From: Rhynchospora pubera | Lineage: Eukaryota > Streptophyta > Magnoliopsida > Poales > Cyperaceae | Reading direction: 5' to 3' | DNA length: 64,000 bases | Assembly (NCBI GenBank): GCA_028095005.1 | Contig: CM051459.1 | Coordinates: 318,248,513 to 318,312,512, forward strand | Shown: one piece after another, positions 48,570 through 60,520 of the stretch | Layout of the letters: every line of letters starts with the position of its first letter | Numbering within the stretch: position 1 is the first letter of the stretch | Program-made: the position numbers and the translations under genes | The notes under the pieces: generated by a model | The model's database searches: none | What the model was told of the DNA's origin: nothing | The model's input: only the letters and a program-made list of their open reading frames with translations

Positions 48570-49075
48570 TGTTAGAAAAAGTGTGTGGAGCCATGTCTTG
48601 TTATGGTGGGGACGACCCGGTCCAACACTGGAACGGCCCGGTCCAACTCTGGACCAGACCGTTCCAGACAGCAGTTATGAATCTGAAAGGTCTGTTTCCA
48701 GGCTGGCTATTTATACCCCTCTCTTCTGAAGCGACTCCAAGATTGGATTTCGTGTCTTTTGAGATAACCACCATCCTAAAGAGATCAGAGAGAGATCAGA
48801 AAGAGGGAGGAGCCATCCTATTGCTTAGAGAGCAATAGGAAGCACACGCACGAATCGACCGGCATCTGGATTCGTGAAAGGTGACGCCAAGCCTAGTCTT
48901 GAGGTTGTGGTGTGCTAGTTGCATACGGAGGAAGACCAAGAGACCAGGAGGGGTTGCAGCCAGGCTTTGAGAAGAATCTAGGCAATCGATCAACTTCCGC
49001 TGCGGTACATCTAAATTCTATGCATGCAGAATAGGATAGATGTGCATATAGATCAAGGACCGACTAAAACCTACA
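48570..49075 (+). repeat. 3' LTR of Copia element 2
   Basis: 506 bp with the same ends as the 5' LTR and about 12 base differences from it. It is followed by the CAGAT target duplication. Confidence 0.92.
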
Positions 49076-49080
49076 CAGAT

Positions 49081-51167
49081 GATATGTTAGTGTGCCACTG
49101 TTAGTTTAGAAATGTTAATTTTTAATTCTACAAAAAAAATTAATTTGTGTAAGAAAAAATGTACAAAATAACAATATTAAGGCTAAATACGTCAAATTAA
49201 GTAGAAAATTGATGAATTCAACAATTTAAAGTGAATAAAGTACATTGGTATTTTTTAAATTAATCTTAATATAGCTCCAAAGTTTTTTGTAGACATGCTA
49301 GATAGCGGCTATCTATGCATAGCTCTAATGTTTTGAAATGCGAGTCATATATTTTCACTTATGTACGTGAAAGGTTGTTAAGTTCTTGCCACAAAAGATC
49401 TATGGCCCATCTCTCGCTGTGATCACTCCTCGCGTCTCTTCGAGGGTCAAATCGAGAAACTTTGATCTCTCTCTTCCCTCTATTTTTCTAGATTTTGCAT
49501 GGCCTCTCTGTCTTGTGATCTCAGCTAATCTCGTGTGGCTGCTATCTTCGATCTCTATTAGGGACGGAATCAGGATTTTCAAATGAGAGGGTGAAAAATT
49601 ATAGTATGGATTGTTTCTTGAGTTTTTTAGGATGTGCCGAATAAGAATTTTTTCAACTTTTAAAAGAATTAGTATATAATTTTTAAACTTATTATAAGGA
49701 TCTTTATGAAAAATTAAAGTATGCCGAGCACACATTGGGATCCACTTAGTTCCGCCCCTGGACTTATTTCTCTATTTCTTTTTTTGTTTTTTCTTGTGAT
49801 TTCGTTCTGACTTGTAAAAAATCGACTCATTTGCCCTCGAGTCCGTTCTGATTCGCGGAGTATTCGAACCATGTCCTAAACCCAACAAATAGAAGGAGAA
49901 TGTTAGGCCCGTATAATGTCCAACAATAATGGCCCAGCATTTACATTCATCAATAATTTCTGAAATCATAAATGACAACTGAAAATTTGCAATCTACAGT
50001 TTTACCATCGTTTGAATAAAGTGAACATATAAAATAGATAAATTGAACATTTAAAAAATCAAAGTGAACACATAAAAATAAATAAGTTGAATATGCATAT
50101 AAAAATGCGAAGAACAAATGAAGCTACCAGCTGGTACTTAATTTTCAAATTAGCTTACAATAGCATGGAAAATTCGACCAAAAATGAATTTTTGATGGTT
50201 GAAATTACAATCTTTTAACAACTGCAACATTAGAGGCCACAAAACAAAGGTGTCACAAAAAGTAAAAAAAAAATATACCGCATCAAGGAATACTCTGGTG
50301 ACACACCGCGGGACATAATATTTTGTAGGTGCAACTATGAGAGAATTTTCTTGTTATGTGATCACTTAGTTAAATTATGCTTGGTAATTGATAGTATATT
50401 AATACTGATTAGTAAAATAATAGATGAAACAGTATTGAATAAAAAATAAAATTATTTTCTTATACTGATTGAAAAATTAAAGGTTATAGATATAAAATTT
50501 CAAGATTTAAAAAAAAAAGATGTGTTTTAAATATGAACTACTTAAAACAGTATTCCAATTTTAATTTATCGATATTACAATATTTAATTCATAATCATAC
50601 TTTTATTGCATATTGATGTTTTTTGTATATCAAAGAATCAAACTACTAGCATATAATTAATTAATTAATTAATTAATTAATTAATTACGGTACCAGAATT
50701 TGAATCATGCGTGTTTTAATATTTCGAATTGGTTAAACCTTATATCTGTTTTGGATTACAAGCATAATATATTTTTATACTTTTTAGAAATATCAACAAA
50801 AAACAAAGAATTTGACAAGAAAGTAGTAATATCTATTAAAGTTATATGTTAAACCGACCAAATATCTATTTATAGGGTGGAGGCTTAGCTTGATATATAA
50901 TTATAAACTAAACTCATGCAACACGAGATCGATATGACGATAAATTATCTGGGCCAACCTCTTCTGTTGAGCTAAAATATACATATGGCTCCGAGATTGT
51001 TGCACTTTGCAAATCGTGCACATGTGACTATGCTGACGGGATTGTAATGTATAGCATTATTTTACAAAAACGACTACATTTTTAATTGAAGTTGCAAAAA
51101 ATTTGTAATGTATAGCATTATTTTGGTCTTTTTTCTTATTTGTTTCAATAAATCCTATATTTCAGAT
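49081..51167 (+). repeat. Tandem host unit, copy 2
   Basis: Collinear with 40741-42830, with a 14-15-bp deletion near 50085, small homopolymer changes and a longer (AATT)n run (about 50656-50688). It contains the second copy of the hAT-like MITE (49560-49759) and of the orphan promoter (50867-51037). The part after about 49740 is nearly identical to copy 1; the part before is about ten times more diverged. Confidence 0.85.
49560..49759. mobile_element. hAT-like MITE, copy in host unit 2
   Basis: Same element as 41219-41417, with left end AGGGACGGAA and right end TTCCGCCCCT. It was duplicated with its host unit and is not a separate insertion. Confidence 0.6.
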
Positions 51168-51673
51168 TGTTAGAAAAAGTGTGTGGAGCCATGTCTTGTT
51201 ATGGTTGGGACGGTCCGGTCCAACACTGGAATGGCCCGGTCCAACTCTGGACCAGACCGTTCCAGACGGCAGTTATGAATCTGAAAGGTCTGTTTCCAGG
51301 CTGGCTATTTATACCCCTCTCTTCTGAAGCGACTCCAAGGTTGGATTTCGTGTCTTTTGAGATAACCACCATCCTAAAGAGATCAGAGAGAGATTAGAAA
51401 GAGGGAGGAGCCATCCTATTGCTTAGAGAGCAATAGGAAGCACACGCACGAATCGACCGGCATCTAGATTCGTGAAAGGTGACGCCAAGCCCAGTCTTGA
51501 GGTTGTGGTGTGCTAGTTGCATACGGAGGAAGACCAAGAGACCAGGAGGGGTTGCAGCCAGGCTTTGAGAAGAATCTAGGCAATCGATCAACTTCCGCTG
51601 CGGTACATCTAAATTCTATGCATGTAGAATAGGATAGATGTGCATATAGGTCAAGGACCGACTAAAACCTACA
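51168..51673 (+). repeat. LTR of the truncated Copia 2 duplicate
   Basis: 506 bp, nearly identical to the 5' LTR at 42831-43336 and sharing its differences from the 3' LTR at 48570-49075. Confidence 0.9.
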
Positions 51674-53287
51674 TTGTTATCAGAGCCATAAGGTTCTTTT
51701 CGAAGTTTTGGTACTGTTTAACCCCTAGAAACTGTAGATTTTGGTTGTTTTGTTCTGGTCTGAGATTTGGTTGTTAATGGAGACTCTAATTTTGATATAT
51801 AATCAGTTTTTGGCTTTAGATCTCATTATTGATGATGGAACTTATAGCAAATACTGGAGAAAGGTCAATTTAGGGTAGAACAACCTTACTGGTAAAGAAA
51901 ATTTGATTTCTGAGGAATTCCATCGCTGGAAATACCAGAATCAGGGTTTCAGCAACGTCTGGACCGGACCGTTCCAACTCTGGGACGGACTGTCCCAGGA
52001 CTTTGCTGACAGGACAGCGTGCAGGCTGGTCCAACCCAGCAGTGGGACAGGCCGTTCCAGAGGTGGGACGGACCGTTCCAGGCTGGAAATCCTTAACCAG
52101 TCTGTAGTTTGTACCTGGGACGGACCGTTCCAATGTTTGACCGGACCGTTCCAATTGTCTGACAGAACAAAATTGTGTAAACCTGTGGTTTGACCTGACC
52201 AATTATGAACATACCTGTATGTCCAACATGGTTTATGACTTATCCTCTAGATAACTCAGTGGTTATTACATGCATCCTTGCATAGTTGAGTGATGGTAGA
52301 TCTTTAGACCTTTCACAAATGGTTATATGCTTGAGTAGGCCTTTAAGGTTTCTGACTCGCATGTAGACCAAAAGCACACAACGGGTGACTTTGGATTTTA
52401 AGATCTGGGTATCTTAACCAATGTCTGAACCTTGCGTCAATCGAGTTGGTTGGGAGGTGGTGCACTTAGTTCATGTGATTTGATTGGTGGCCCTGGTTGT
52501 CATCTCTTGATCATTGTGGCTAGGTTGCATCATCTCTTGATCATATGTGTTGATGCTAACATGCATACTTGTGCTTTGTCTCTATTTTGTAGAAAGATGT
52601 CGGCAAATAAGAGCATAGTCGTTGATCTCAATGCTGGTGAGAAACTGACGAGCAATAATTACGATGTTTGGCATCGTAAGGTTCAATTTCTCCTTGAGAT
52701 GCAGGACTTGCATAAGCCACTCACAAAGGAACTCACTGAAGCCGAAAGGGCCAATCCAAGGCGAGTTCAGGCCAATGAGGATTTCAGGAAGAATGACCGT
52801 GCTGCTCGCATAACGTTGCTGAGTAGCATGTCCAATGATCTTCTCCTCAGGTTTGAGAGGCACCGCACCACAAAAGAGCTGTGGGAGGCGGTTAAGCTCC
52901 AGTATGGTGGTACTTCGACCACCAGGATCCGGCAACTTACACTAAGGTTTGACGGCTATAAGAAGCGCCCTGAGCACTTTATGAGGGAGCATATCTTAGC
53001 CATGTCTAACATGATTAGTGAGTTGCAGCAAGCGGGTCATGTCCTCTCGGATGAGCAGCAAGTGCAAGCTGTCATCCGCTCTCTACCTCGCTCATGGGAG
53101 CATATGAGAGTCAATTTAACTCACAATGACAACATACGCACCTTTGATGAGGTGGCGCGTCATGTGGAGTTGGAGGAGGACCGCTTATTGGCTGAGAGAG
53201 CCGATAAGGCGGCTGGAGAGGCAATGATTGCCGCCTCTAAGAACTCGCAGAGGAAACCGAGGCAAAATTTCGGTTCTAAGAAAAATG
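51168..53287 (+). mobile_element. Truncated duplicate of Copia element 2 (first 2120 bp)
   Basis: Matches 42831-44950 with a constant offset of 8337 bp, no indels and only about 14 substitutions seen (about 0.7%). It has an LTR (51168-51673), PBS, motif-rich leader and most of gag. It has no 3' LTR: it ends inside gag at AAATG and runs into satellite DNA. It resembles the 5' LTR side, not the 3' LTR, so it is a DNA-level duplication and not a new insertion. Confidence 0.9.
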
Positions 53288-53343
53288 TAGATTATGGTGA
53301 AGAAATGACTAATTCTGTTGTGCTCAGCGAAGGACCTTCCTAA
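52597..53343 (+). pseudogene. Chimeric gag truncated by satellite DNA
   Basis: Same start as the gag at 44260. It stays open through residue 230 of Gag, then the last 18 codons (VDYGEEMTNSVVLSEGPS) come from the satellite-side sequence before a stop at 53341-53343. The zinc knuckle is lost. It encodes a C-terminally truncated Gag if expressed. Confidence 0.85.
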
Positions 53344-56300
53344 GCGGAAGAATGAATAAAAAAAAGTGAAATGCTCAAATGATACATAGAATTGCATTAT
53401 TTTCACTTTATATGCTTTATTACCATGTATAATCCAATCTTTTTGAATATATAAGATATTAATCATATTATAGACAGTATAAAGAGTTTAATGTAGATTA
53501 TTCTGATGAAATGACTTAGAATGAACCCAGAAACTAATGAAATGCTCAAATGATACTCAGAATTGAATTATTGGCAATTTATATTTGTAATTACATTGTA
53601 TAATCCAATCTTCTTGAATAAATTAGATATTAATCACATTCTAGTCAGTATAAAGAGTTTAAATATAGATTATTCTGATGAAATGACTTAGAATGATCCT
53701 AGAAATGAACGAAATGCTTAAATGATACTTAGAATTTCATTATTTGCACATTGTATGCATAATTACCATATATAATCCAATATTTTATGAATAAATAAGA
53801 TATTAATCATATTTTAGACAGTATATAGAGTTTAAATGTAGATTATTCTTATGAAATGATTTAGAATAAAGCCAGAAACGAATCAAATGCTCAAAGGATA
53901 CTCAGAATCGCAATATTGCAATTTATATGAGTAATTAACATATGTAATATAATATTTTTGAGTAAAGAAGACATGAATTATATTCTTGACAGTTTAAAGA
54001 ATTTAAATTTTGATTATTGTGATGAAATGAGTAAGAATGAATGAAGAAATGATTGAAATGCTCAAATGTTACTTAGAATTGCATTATTCGCTTTTTATAT
54101 GTGTAATTACCTTGTATAATCCTTTCTTTTTCATGAAATATGATATTAATCATATACTAGACAGCAAGAGAGTATAAATGTAAATTATTGTGATGAAATT
54201 TCTAAGAATAATTAAAGAAATGATTGAAATGCTCAAATGATACTCAGAATTGTATTATTTGCAATTGATATGTGTAATCAACATTGATAATCCAATCTTT
54301 TTGAATAAATTAGAAATTAATCATATTCTAGAGAGTATAAAGAGTTTAAATGTAAATTGATGTGATGAAATGAATTAGAATGAATCCAGAAACGAATGAA
54401 ATGCTCAAATGATACTCAGAATTGCATTTGCACTTTATATTCATAATTACATTGTATAATCCAATCTTTTTGAATAAATAACATATTTATCATATTCTAG
54501 AAATTATAAAGAGTTTAAATGTAGATTATTCTGATGAAATGTCTTAGAATGAATCAAGAAACGATTGAAATGCTCAAATGATACTCAGAATTGCATTATT
54601 TGTACTTTATATGTGTAATTACCAGGTATAATCAAATCTTTTTGAATAAATAAGACATGAATCATATTAATATAGATTTTAAATGTAGATTATTGCGATG
54701 AAATGACTTAGAATGAATTGAGAAACGAATGAAATGCTCAAATGATACTCATAATTTCATTATTTCCAAATTATATACGTAATTACCATGTAGAATCCAA
54801 TCTTTTTAAGTAAATAAGACATGAATCACATTCTAGACAGTATAAAGAGTTTAAATGTGGATTATTGTGATGAAATGTGCTAGAATGAATCAAGAAACGA
54901 TTGAAATGATCAAATGATACTCAGAATTGCATTATTTGAACTTTATATGCGTAATTACCATGTATAATACAATTTTTTGAATAAATAAGACATGAATAAT
55001 ATTCTAGACAGTATAAAGAGTTTAAATGTTGATTATTGTGATAAAATGACTAAGAATGAATAATAAAGCTATTGAAATGCTCAAATGATAATAAGAGTTG
55101 CATTATTTGCAATTTATATGTGTAGTTACCATTTAAAATTCAATCTTTTTGAATACATAAGACATGCATAATATTATAGACAGTATATAAAGTTTAAATG
55201 TAGATTATTCTGATGAAATGACTTAGAATGAATCCAGAAATGATTGAAATACTCAAATGATACTCATAATTGCATTATTTGCACTTTGTATGCCTAATTA
55301 CCATTTATAATTCCATCTTTTTGAATATAAGATATTAATCATACTCTAGACAGTATAAAAAGCTTAAATGTAGATTTTTGTGACAAAATGACTGAGAATG
55401 AATCCAGAAACGATTGAAATGTTCAAATGATACTCAGAACTGCAGTATTTGCATTTGATATGCGTAATTATCATTTATAATCCAATATTTTTGAATAAAT
55501 TAGACATTAATCATATTCAAGGCAGTATAAAGGCTATAAATGTAGATTATTGTGATGAAATGACTTAGAATGAATTCAGAAATGATTGAAATGCTCAAAT
55601 GATGCTCAAATGATACTCAAAATTGCATTATTCACAATTTATATAAGTAATTACCATTTATAATCCAATCATTTTAAAGAAATAAGAAATGAATAATGTT
55701 ATAGCCATTATAAAGAGTTTAAAAGCAGATTATTGTTATGAAATAACTTAGAATTAATCCAGAAACGAATGAAATTCTCAAATGGTGCTCAAAATTGCAT
55801 TATTTGCAATATATATGCGTAATTACCATTTATAATCCAATCTTTTTGAATAAATAACATAATAAACAGCACAATGAGTATAAATGTATATTATTGTGAT
55901 GAAATGACTAAGAAAGAATAAAGAAACGATTGAAATGCTCAAAGGATACTCAGAATTGCATTATTTGCAATTGATATGCGTAATCAACATTAATAATCCG
56001 ATCTTTTTGAATAAATTAGAAATTAATCATATTCTAGAGAGTACAAAGAGTTTAAATGTAAATTATTGTGATGTAATGACTTAGAATGAATCCAGAATGA
56101 ATGAAATGCTCAAATGATACTCAGAATTGCATTATTTGCACTTTATATTCATAATTACATTGTATAATCCAATCTTTTGAATAAATAACATATTTATCAT
56201 ATTCTAGACATTATAAAGAGTTTAAATGTAGATTATTCTGATGAAATGTCTTAGAATGAATCCAGAATCGATTGAAATGCTCAAATGATACTCAGAATTG

Positions 56301-59300
56301 CATTATTTGCACTTTATATGCGTAATCACCAAGTATAATACAATCTTTTTGAATAAATAAGAAATGAATCATATTCTAGACAATATACATAGTTTAAATG
56401 ATGATTGTTGCGATAAAATGACTAAGAATGAATTAAAAAACGATTGAAATGCTCAAATGATAATCAGAGTTGCATTATTTGCAATTTATTTGCGTAATTA
56501 CCATTTAAAATTCAATCTTTTTGAATAAAGAATACATGGATAATATTCTAGACAGTATATATTGTTTAAATGTATATTATTGTGATTAAATGACTAAGAA
56601 TGAATCCAGAAACGAATGAAATGCTCAAATGTTACTCAAAATCGCATTATTTGCACTTTATATGCGTAATTACCATTTATAATCCATTCTTTTTGAATAA
56701 ATAAGATAATAATCATGCTCTAGACAGTATAAAGAGTTTAAATGTAGATTATTGTGATAAAATGACTTAGAATGAATCCAGAAATGATTGAAATGTTCAA
56801 ATGATACTCAGAATTGCAGTATTTGCAATTGATATGCGTAATTACCATTTATAATCCAATCTTTTTGAATAAATTAGACATTAATCAAATTCAATGCAGT
56901 ATAAAAAGAATAAATGTAGATTATTGCAATAAAATGACTTATAATGAATTCAGAAATGATTGAAATGTTCAAATGGTACTCAGAATTGCATTATTTCACT
57001 TTATATAAGTAATTACCATTTATAATCCAATATTTTTAAAGAAATAAGATTTGAATAATGTTATAGCCATTATAAAGAGTTTAAATATAGATTACTGTGA
57101 TGAAATGACTTAGAATGAATGCAGAAACAAATGAAATGCCTAAATGATACTCAGAATTGCTTTATTTCCACTTTATATGCGTAATTACCATGTCTAATCC
57201 AATACTTTTGAATAAATGGGACATAAATCTTATTTTTGACAGTATAAAGAATTTAAACTGAGATTACTGTGATCGAATGACTTAGAATGAATCCAGAAAC
57301 GAATGAAATACTCTAATGATACACAGAATTGCATTATTTACACTTCATATGTGTTATTAATCTTATTCTAGACCGTATAAAGTTTTTAAATGTAGATAAT
57401 TGGGATGAAACGACTAAGAATGAATCAGGAAACGATTGAAATGAACAAATTTTACTCAGAATTGCATTATTTGAAATTTATATCCGTAATTATCATTTAT
57501 AATCCTATCGTTTTGAATAAAAGGAGCTCAAGCAGGCACCACCACATAAGCACCAAAGAAGCCCTGGGCCCGATTAGTACATAAAAAATGGAAACCTTCC
57601 CTTCTTGAAAAGAGAGAGGCACTTACTTTAACTTTAGCGAATTCCCACTTCAATTACCATCCCTTGATTGCCTCGGTCGAATCCAGATTAAGACATGATC
57701 ATATTCTAGACAGTCTAAAGAGTTTAAATGTAGATTATTGTGTTGAAATGACTTTGAATCACTCCAAAAATGATTGAAATGCTCAAATGATACTCAGAAT
57801 TGCATTATTTGCACTTTATATGCTTAATTAACATGTATAATCCAATTTTTTTGAATAAATAATATATTGATCATAATGTAGACAGGATAAAGGTTATAAA
57901 TGTAGATTATTGTGATGAAATAACTTAGAATGAATACAGAAACGATTGAAATGCTAAAATGATACTCAGAATTGTATTATTTGAACATAATATGCGTAAT
58001 TAACTTGTATAATCATATATTTTTAAAAAAATAAGATATCAATCATATTCTATAGAGTATAAGAGTTTAAAATTAGAATATTGTGATGAAATTACATATA
58101 AGGAATAAAGAAACGATTGAAATGCTGAAATGATACTCAGAATTGCATAATTTGCACCTTATATGATTAATTACTTGGTATAAACTTATTTTATTAAATA
58201 AATGAGACATGAATCATATTCTATAAAGGATAAAAGATTCAAATGTAGATTATTGTGATGAAATGAATTAGAATGAATCTAGAAACGATTGAAATGTTCA
58301 AATGATACTCAGAATTGTATTATTTGCAATTTATAAGTGTAATTACCATTTATAAACCAATTTATTTTAATAAATTAGAAATTAATCATATTGTATACAG
58401 GTTTAAATATAGATTATTGCGCTGAAATGACTTAGAATGAATCAAGAAATGACTGAAAAGCTCAAATGATACTCAGAATTGCATTTTTTGCAATTTATAT
58501 GCCTAATTACCATGTATAATCCAATCTTTTTGAATTGTTATGCGTGATTACCATTTATAATCCAATCGTTGTGAAGAAATTAGACATTAATCATATTCTA
58601 GACAGTATAAAGAGTTTAAATGTAGATTATTGAGATGAAATGACCTCGAATGTATCCAGAAACGAATTAAATACTCAAATGATACTCAGAATTACATTAT
58701 TTGCACTTTATATACTTAAGTACCTTGTATAATCTATTTTTTTTGAATAATTAAGACATGAGTCATATTCTATATAGTATAAAGAGTTTTAATGTAAATT
58801 ATTGTGATGAAATTACTTACATGCTTAATTACCAAGCATAATCAAATCATTTTGAATAAATAAGGTATTTATCATATTTTAGACAGTATAAAGAGTTTAA
58901 ATGTTGATTATTCTGCTAAAATAACTTAGAATGAATCCAGAAACCATTGAAAATGTTCAAATGATACTCAGAATTTTATTATTTGCACTCTATATAAATA
59001 ATTACCCTGTATAGTCCAACCTTTTTAAAGAATTAAGATATGAATAATATTATAGCCATTATAAAGAGTATAAATCTAGATTATTGTGATGAAAATGACT
59101 TAGAATGAAAGCAGAAATGATTGAAATGCTCAAATGATACTCAGAATTAAATTATTTGCAATTTTTATGTGTAAATACCATTTATAATCCATTCTTTTTG
59201 AATAAATAATACATAAATCATATTTTTCGACAGTATGAAGAGTTTAAACGAAGATTATTGTGATTGAATGACTTAGAATGAATCAAGAAACTAATAAAAT

Positions 59301-60520
59301 ACTCGAATGATACTCACAATTGCATTATTTGCACTTTATATGCGTAATTGTCATGAAATCTTTTTCATAAATAAGTCATGAATCATATTCTAGACAGTAT
59401 AAAGGTTTTAAATGTAGATTATTCTAATGAAATGACTAAGAATGAATCAAGAAATGATTGAAATGAACAAATGATACTCAGAATTGCATTATTTGCAATT
59501 TATATGTGTAATTACCATTTATAATCCAATTGTTTTGAATAAATAAGACATGAATCATATTATAGACTGTATAAAGAGTTTAAATGTAGATTATTGTGAT
59601 GAAATGACTAAGAATGAATCAAGGAACAATTTAAAGGCTCAAATGATACTAAGAATTGCATTATTTGCAATTTATATGAGTAATTACCATTGATAATCCA
59701 ATATTTTTGTAAAGAAGATATGAATCATATTCTAGACATTGTAAAGAGTTTAAATGTAAATTATTCTGATGAAATAATTCAGAAAAAATCTAGAAACGAA
59801 TGAAATGCTCAAGCGATACTCAGAATTGCATTATTAGCACTTTATTTGCTTAATTGCCAAGTATAATCCAATATTTTTGAATAAATAAAATATGAATCAT
59901 AATCTGGACATTATAAAGTATTTAAATTTAGATTATTGTGATTAAATGACTTAGAATTAGTACAGAAACAATTGAAATGTTCAAATGATACTCAAAATTG
60001 CATTATTTGCACTGTATATGTGTAATTACTACGTACAATCCAATGTATTTGAATAAGTCATGAATCATATTCTAGACAGTATAAAGAATTTAAATGTAGA
60101 TTATTATGATGAAATGACTTAGAATGAATCATGAAAGTATTGAAATGCTCAAATGATACTCAGAATATAATTATTTGCAATTTATATGCGTAATTACCAT
60201 TTATAATCTTTTTTGTTTAATAAATAAGACATGAACCATATTCTAGACATTATATAGAGTTTAAATATAGACTATTGTAATGAAATAATTTAGAATTAAT
60301 CCAAAAACGAATGAAATGCTCAAATGATACTCAGAATTACATTATTTGCACTTTATATGCGTAATTACCATGTATAATCCAATCTTTTTGAATAAAAAGA
60401 TATTAATTGTATTCTAAACAGTATGAAGAGTTTAAATGGAGATTATTGTGATCAAATGACTTAGATGAATCCAGAAACGATTGAAATGTTCAAATGACAC
60501 TCAGAATTACAGTATTTGTA
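53288..60520. repeat. AT-rich satellite array, about 172-bp monomer, about 40 copies
   Basis: A monomer of about 170-173 bp recurs head to tail. Its landmarks in order are GAAATGCTCAAATGATACTC, AGAATTGCATTATTTGCA, GTAATTACCATTTATAATCC, TTTTTGAATAAATAAGACAT, ATATTCTAGACAGTATAAAG, and GTAGATTATTGTGATGAAAT. Monomers are diverged and some are shortened. Markers shared by selected monomers recur at about 1.37 kb and 1.71 kb, i.e. about 8 and 10 monomers, which indicates higher-order organisation. The first unit (53288-53390) is partial and altered. No gene lies in this stretch. Confidence 0.93.
57521..57687. other. Non-satellite insert inside the array
   Basis: About 167 bp of GC-richer unique sequence interrupts one monomer between GAATAA and TAAGACATG without loss of monomer sequence. 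It contains AAGAAGCCCTGGGCCCG and CTTGATTGCCTCGGTCGAA. Its look is reminiscent of organellar DNA, but I cannot identify it. No target duplication of useful length is seen. Confidence 0.6.

Larger units (their letters stand above)
42831..49075 (+). mobile_element. Defective Ty1/Copia retrotransposon (Copia element 2)
   Basis: The 6245-bp element on the + strand is flanked by CAGAT (42826-42830 and 49076-49080). LTRs are 506 bp with about 12 differences by eye (about 2.4%), so it is older than Copia element 1. Gag and RT-RNase H are recognisable, but protease and almost all of integrase are missing and the frames are broken. Non-coding and linker parts are full of a palindromic GGACGGACCGTCC-type motif. 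It cannot be autonomous. Confidence 0.92.

Noticed and set aside
53288..60520. CRISPR-like regular spacing
   Set aside because: The repeating unit is contiguous (about 172 bp head to tail) with no unique spacers, in a plant nuclear context: a satellite, not CRISPR.
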